Shown: one piece after another, positions 60,351-64,000 of the stretch
How positions within the stretch are numbered: the stretch's first letter is position 1
How the letters are laid out: each line of letters opens with the position of its first letter
NCBI GenBank assembly: GCA_903877135.1
Contig: CAIRCN010000006.1
Coordinates: 246,234 to 310,233, forward strand
DNA length: 64,000 nt
Origin: an uncultured Opitutia bacterium
GTDB lineage: Bacteria; Verrucomicrobiota; Verrucomicrobiia; Opitutales; Opitutaceae
Direction of reading: 5' to 3'
The notes under the pieces: generated by a model
Told to the model about the DNA's origin: nothing
The model's input: only the letters and a program-made list of their open reading frames with translations
Databases searched by the model: none
Made by a program: the position numbers and the translations under genes

Positions 60351-60380
60351 AAAAACCGCGGTCCAAACCCGATCCGCAGT
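60351..60380 (-). terminator. Rho-independent terminator of the repeat-protein gene
   Basis: On the minus strand, ACTGCGG (60380-60374) pairs with CCGCGGT (60361-60355) with one T-G wobble and a 12-base loop, followed by TTTTTCC. It begins 9 bases after the stop codon at 60389. The remaining 160 bases up to the next gene show nothing clear. Confidence 0.55.
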
Positions 60381-60388
60381 CGGTCCGG

Positions 60389-63300
60389 TTACGGGAGTTC
60401 GTAAACCTCGATGAGGGCGTTGCCGGTGGCACCGTTGACGCCACTGACCTGCGCGCTATAAACGCCCGGGGCGAGAACGACGATGAGGGCGGCATCCTTG
60501 CTTCCGGAGGTGAGTGCAAATGCGCCGGTTTGTGCTGCAGCGGCGACGAGATCGGCGGCGCTGGCAATAGCTTGACCCGCGCTGACGCCCACCGGTGTTT
60601 CCCAATTGTCGTTCTGGGCGATGATGGTGCCGGCGCGGTAAACGTTAAGGATCGGATCGGAGAGGACGCCACTGACGCCGTAGGCTGCCAGGCCCGGGCC
60701 CACGCCGCGGACGAGGATGCGCTTGGGCGAGTTGCCGGTGACGACGAAGCCGGCGATCAGCACGTTTTCCCCGGAGGCGACCGGGCCGCGCGCGGAGATG
60801 TTGACCAGGCGTTGATACTGCGGGGTGGCGCTAGCATCGTAGATTTCAGCGAGCGCCACGCCGGCGGTGCCGGTCGTGAAGATGTGCATCGTGTAGGTGC
60901 CGGGGGCGAGCGTCATGACGACGGCGGCATCCTTGCTGCCGGAGGCGAGCGGTGCGGCGCCGAGGGTGGTGAACAGCGTCGTGAGATCGCTGGCGCCACT
61001 CCAGTCGTTGTTGGCCGCGACCAGGGCGCCGGTGCTGTCGTAAACGCGCAGTTGCGGGTCGGCGGCGGGATTTGCGACGCCGTAGTTAGCAAGGGCCGGG
61101 CCCATGGCGCGGAGGAGGACGGTCTTGGAGGCCGTGCCACCGATGACGAAGCCGGTGATCAGGGTGCCGTTGACCGCGCCTGGCGTGATGAGGGCGCGAG
61201 AGGATAGGTTGACGAGCCGGTCGGTGTGGGGCGTGGCGGTGCCGAGACCGGCGAAGCTCTGGGCTGGCTGGCTGGGCAGGGTGAGCGTGCCGGTGACGGC
61301 GGTCGAGTTAGGATCGAGCGTGCCGCTGAGGACACCGGAGGCAGAGGTGTTGACCGTGAAGGTGCCAGCGCCGGTAGCGGTGCCGGTGCCGCCGCCGAGG
61401 TAGGCGGGGGTGACAGCGAGGACGAAGGCACCGCCGTTGGCGCTGACGATCGAGTAGATGGTGCCGCTGGCCGAGTTGAGCGGCGCCGCCTGGTAGTAGC
61501 CGGCGAGGCTGGAAGTTGCACCGGTGTCGGGCTGCAGGGTGGCGGTGAACGCCTGGCTGAGTTCGGTGATGGTGCCGGTGATCACGCCGCCGACGATCTG
61601 GCCGGTGAAGGTGAGCGTGGTGGCGACCGCGGCGGAACGACCCGAGGGCGCGGGAGCCTCGGCAGCGCCGCCGGTGGGGATGGGATTGGGGATGGGCGTG
61701 GTCGTGGTGCTGAAGGTGCCGTCGGGGCTGATGCGGAACTTGAAGATGACGCCGTTGCCGGTGCCGGGCAGGTAGCCGATGAGGGTGCTGTCCTGGCCGT
61801 CGGGCGCGAGGTTGACGGCGAGGCCGCCGGCGCCCCCGAAGGCTCCGAAGAGAACCTGCGGACCGCGGGTGGTGACGGTGATGGTGCGCGAGACGTCGGC
61901 GGCCGCGGTGTAGCTGGCGTTGCCGGCCTGCGAGGCGCGGACGACGACGGAACCGGCGGTGCCGCGGAGGGTGAGCGTGCCGCCGCTGACCGTGGCAGGG
62001 CCGCTGTCCACGGTATAGGTGACGGCCAGGCCGGAGCTGGCGGTGGCGCCGAGGGCGAAGGCTGCATCGGCCGTGTAGTGGGTCGCCGGCTGGGCAAAGG
62101 TGATGTTCTGCGTCGCAGCGGTGACAGTGACGGTGCGGGTGACATCGGTGGCGGCGTAGTAGGCGGCGTTGCCGGCCTGCGAGGCGCGGACGACGACGGA
62201 GCCGGCGGCACCGGTGAGCGTGAGGGTGTTGCCGCTGACGGTGGCCGGGCCGCTGTCCACGGTGTAGGTCACGGTCAGGCCGGAGTCCGTGGTCGCGCCC
62301 AAAGTAAAGGACGCATCGGTGGTCACGTGGGCCGCCGGTTGGGCGAAGGTGATCGTCTGCGCCAAGGTCGTGGAGAAGGTGAGATCGTCAATCGCGAGAG
62401 CGTGGTCGTTGCCAACATCGTTGAGGTCGGTCCAGCGGAGCACGAGGGTCTGCCCCGGAGCCCACGAGAGGCCGGTGATGGTGACGGGGGCGATGACCGT
62501 GCGGTTGGCGGCCAGGTTGCCGTCCAGAGTGACCCCCGTCGTGCCGGAAGCCGAGACTATGGGAGAAATGAAGTCGAGCGTCGTGGCGTTGGTGAAGTTG
62601 CCGGTGTTGATGTCCGTGGCGCCGACCGCGTAGGAGAACGACAGGGTCTGGGCGGCGGTGTTGCCGCCGTTGCGCCATTGCTCGCCGGTGTAGCCAAGCG
62701 TGAATTGTGTGATGGTCGCGCTGGTGGTGTTGACGAAGGACACGCCAAAGCGTCCGACTTGGGCGGCGCTCGCGACCGAACCGAGGGCGCGATCGCTGGC
62801 CGCGGTGGTGCCGTAGGAAACCACGCTGCCGGCGTTGCTGGTGCCGTCGTCGAACTTGAAGAGGGCGTTGGTGCCGGTACCGCCGTAATTGGAGAAGCTC
62901 CAGCCGGTCAGCCCGGTGGCATTGACGCCGGCAGGCGGGGTGGCGCCGGAAAGGGCGAATGGGCCGTTGCCGGTGAAGGTGAAGGTGCCGGTGGAGGGCA
63001 GCGTGTCGAAATTCTGCGTGTAAACGCCACCCGCGAAGCTGACCGTCGGGAGGGGCGCGACGACCGGGATCGTGCGGGAGACATCGGTGGCTGCGAGGTA
63101 GGTGGTATTGCCGGCCTGCGAGGCGCGGACGACGACAGAGCCGGCGGTGCCGGTGAGCGTGAGGGTGTTGCCACTGACGGTGGCCGGACCGCTGTCCACG
63201 ATGTAGGTCACCGTTAGGCCGGAACTGGCGGTCGCACTCAGGGTAAAGGGCGCATCGTTGGTGTAATGCTGCGCCGGCTGGGCAAAAGTGATGGTCTGCG

Positions 63301-64000
63301 GCGCGTTGACGGCGATCGTGCGCGAGACATCGGTGGCTGCGAGGTAGGAGGCGTTGCCGGCCTGCGAGGCGCGGACGACGACGGAGCCGGCCGTGCCGGT
63401 GAGCGTGAGGGTGTTGCCGCTGACGGTGGCCGGACCGCTGTCCACGGTGAAGGTCACGGTGAGACCGGAGTCCGAGGTCGCGCTCAGGGTGAAGGGTATA
63501 TCGGTGGTCAGGTGGGCCGCCGGCTGGGCAAAGGTGATGGTTTGCGCCACCGCGTTCACGGTGATCGTGCGCGAGACATCGGTGGCTGCGAGGTAGGAGG
63601 CGTTGCCGGCCTGCGAGGCGCGAACGACGACCGAGCCGGCGGCACCGGTGAGCGTCAGGGTGTTGCCGCTGACGGTGGCCGGACCGCTGTCCACGGTGAA
63701 GGTCACAGTCAGGCCGGAGGTCGCGGTCGCGCTCAGGGTGAAGGACGCATCGGTGGTCAGGTGGGCTGCCGGCTGGACAAAGGTGATGGTCTGCGCCACC
63801 GGCACAAGGACGGTGACCGCAATCGTGCGCGAGACGTCGGTGGCCGCGAGGTAGGAGGCGTTGCCTGCCTGCGAGGCGCGGACGACGACCGAGCCAGCGG
63901 CGCCGGTGAGCGTGAGGGTGTTGCCGCTGACGGTGGCCGGGCCGCTGTCCACGGTGAAAGTCACGGTCAGGCCGGAGTCCGAGGTCGCGCTCAGGGTGAA
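60389..64000 (-). CDS. Large secreted protein with near-identical Ig-like repeats, 5' end beyond the window
   Basis: The frame is open from the stop at 60389 to the right edge (1204 codons), so only the C-terminal part is seen. It contains six copies (the first cut) of an 82-86-residue Ig-like repeat with QTITFAQPAAH, VDSGPATVSGNTLTLTG and SVVVRASQAGNASYLAATDV. A 230-residue non-repeat domain, rich in Thr/Ser/Gly and jelly-roll-like, interrupts them (62363-63049). A C-terminal region has two copies of a 130-140-residue module (RLVNLSSRALI and RLVNISARGPV). It is an extracellular or surface protein, probably adhesive. No sorting anchor was recognised at the end (NALIEVYELP). Confidence 0.85.
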   Translation of the reverse strand, partial: FTLSATSDSGLTVTFTVDSGPATVSGNTLTLTGAAGSVVVRASQAGNASYLAATDVSRTIAVTVLVPVAQTITFVQPAAHLTTDASFTLSATATSGLTVTFTVDSGPATVSGNTLTLTGAAGSVVVRASQAGNASYLAATDVSRTITVNAVAQTITFAQPAAHLTTDIPFTLSATSDSGLTVTFTVDSGPATVSGNTLTLTGTAGSVVVRASQAGNASYLAATDVSRTIAVNAPQTITFAQPAQHYTNDAPFTLSATASSGLTVTYIVDSGPATVSGNTLTLTGTAGSVVVRASQAGNTTYLAATDVSRTIPVVAPLPTVSFAGGVYTQNFDTLPSTGTFTFTGNGPFALSGATPPAGVNATGLTGWSFSNYGGTGTNALFKFDDGTSNAGSVVSYGTTAASDRALGSVASAAQVGRFGVSFVNTTSATITQFTLGYTGEQWRNGGNTAAQTLSFSYAVGATDINTGNFTNATTLDFISPIVSASGTTGVTLDGNLAANRTVIAPVTITGLSWAPGQTLVLRWTDLNDVGNDHALAIDDLTFSTTLAQTITFAQPAAHVTTDASFTLGATTDSGLTVTYTVDSGPATVSGNTLTLTGAAGSVVVRASQAGNAAYYAATDVTRTVTVTAATQNITFAQPATHYTADAAFALGATASSGLAVTYTVDSGPATVSGGTLTLRGTAGSVVVRASQAGNASYTAAADVSRTITVTTRGPQVLFGAFGGAGGLAVNLAPDGQDSTLIGYLPGTGNGVIFKFRISPDGTFSTTTTPIPNPIPTGGAAEAPAPSGRSAAVATTLTFTGQIVGGVITGTITELSQAFTATLQPDTGATSSLAGYYQAAPLNSASGTIYSIVSANGGAFVLAVTPAYLGGGTGTATGAGTFTVNTSASGVLSGTLDPNSTAVTGTLTLPSQPAQSFAGLGTATPHTDRLVNLSSRALITPGAVNGTLITGFVIGGTASKTVLLRAMGPALANYGVANPAADPQLRVYDSTGALVAANNDWSGASDLTTLFTTLGAAPLASGSKDAAVVMTLAPGTYTMHIFTTGTAGVALAEIYDASATPQYQRLVNISARGPVASGENVLIAGFVVTGNSPKRILVRGVGPGLAAYGVSGVLSDPILNVYRAGTIIAQNDNWETPVGVSAGQAIASAADLVAAAAQTGAFALTSGSKDAALIVVLAPGVYSAQVSGVNGATGNALIEVYELP
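61862..64000 (-). repeat. Six DNA-level tandem repeats of 246-252 bp
   Basis: Inside the large secreted-protein gene, near-identical units run 63797-64000 (cut by the edge), 63548-63796, 63302-63547 and about 63050-63301, then after an insertion 62111-62362 and about 61862-62110. The segment around GGCCTGCGAGGCGCGGACGA recurs in each. The high identity at DNA level points to recent duplication or gene conversion and makes recombination likely. Confidence 0.8.

Noticed and set aside
61226..63217. Gly-rich plus-strand frame of 663 codons, resembling a PE-PGRS or RTX protein
   Set aside because: It is antisense to the Ig-like repeat gene, and its repetition is simply the complement of those repeats.
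61862..64000. Possible CRISPR array
   Set aside because: The repeats are about 250 bp, in frame and encode an Ig-like domain; there are no short repeats with unique spacers.

Overview
This window is high-GC DNA from a Gram-negative bacterium, most likely a member of the Verrucomicrobiota close to Opitutus (family Opitutaceae). That placement is inferred from the mix of genes: many carbohydrate-active enzymes spread between housekeeping genes, a MalF-type sugar permease with extra membrane segments, a GxGYxYP-type protein, a URO-D-family protein beside a sugar locus, Ala-rich helical-repeat proteins, and a giant secreted repeat protein. Most start codons also lack a clear Shine-Dalgarno sequence. 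No rRNA, tRNA, CRISPR array, prophage or insertion sequence was recognised. Genes are densely packed; the only gap over 300 bases (53195-53515) holds a remnant of a HYR-domain gene.

Layout. 1-3066 (minus): a membrane sensor kinase and a double-receiver PAS protein that runs off the left edge. 3203-12564 (plus): two consecutive but different NAD(P)-linked formate dehydrogenase modules, the first a fused flavoprotein plus molybdenum subunit, the second a 24-kDa subunit, a hydrogenase-type flavoprotein and a second molybdenum subunit. 12682-17229: small housekeeping genes, including a cold-type pair (an RRM RNA-binding protein followed by a DEAD-box helicase), a uracil-DNA glycosylase and an exported FKBP isomerase. 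17291-22436: a secreted propeller/phosphoesterase fusion, RarD, a lipoprotein and a proline-rich membrane protein with a repeated RLKP motif. 22443-27706 (minus): a GH78 enzyme, MarC, a tRNA-dihydrouridine synthase and an unknown protein. 27843-30245 (plus): two different intramembrane proteases and a lipoprotein.

30333-40275 looks like a loose carbohydrate locus: a secreted BNR/sialidase-like protein, an HDOD protein, a heparinase-like lyase, a short-chain dehydrogenase, an SGNH esterase and a three-gene sugar ABC importer (binding protein and two permeases). A 1529-residue hybrid sensor kinase (40412-45001) diverges from the binding-protein gene and may control it. 45060-53194 holds a cupin, a URO-D-family protein, an MFS transporter, a protein resembling eukaryotic Mpv17/PMP22, DsbD and a GxGYxYP protein. 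53516-60189 carries a hydrolase, a PhyH dioxygenase, YecH, GH99-like and GH29-like proteins, a helical-repeat protein and a small secreted protein. 60389 to the right edge is the 3' part of a large secreted protein built of near-identical Ig-like repeats.

Working together, the lyase, SDR, esterase, GH78, GH29-like and GH99-like proteins mostly lack signal peptides. This suggests that imported oligosaccharides are finished in the cytoplasm, and formate from fermentation or C1 metabolism could be oxidised by the two dehydrogenases. These functional links are inferences from gene content and order.
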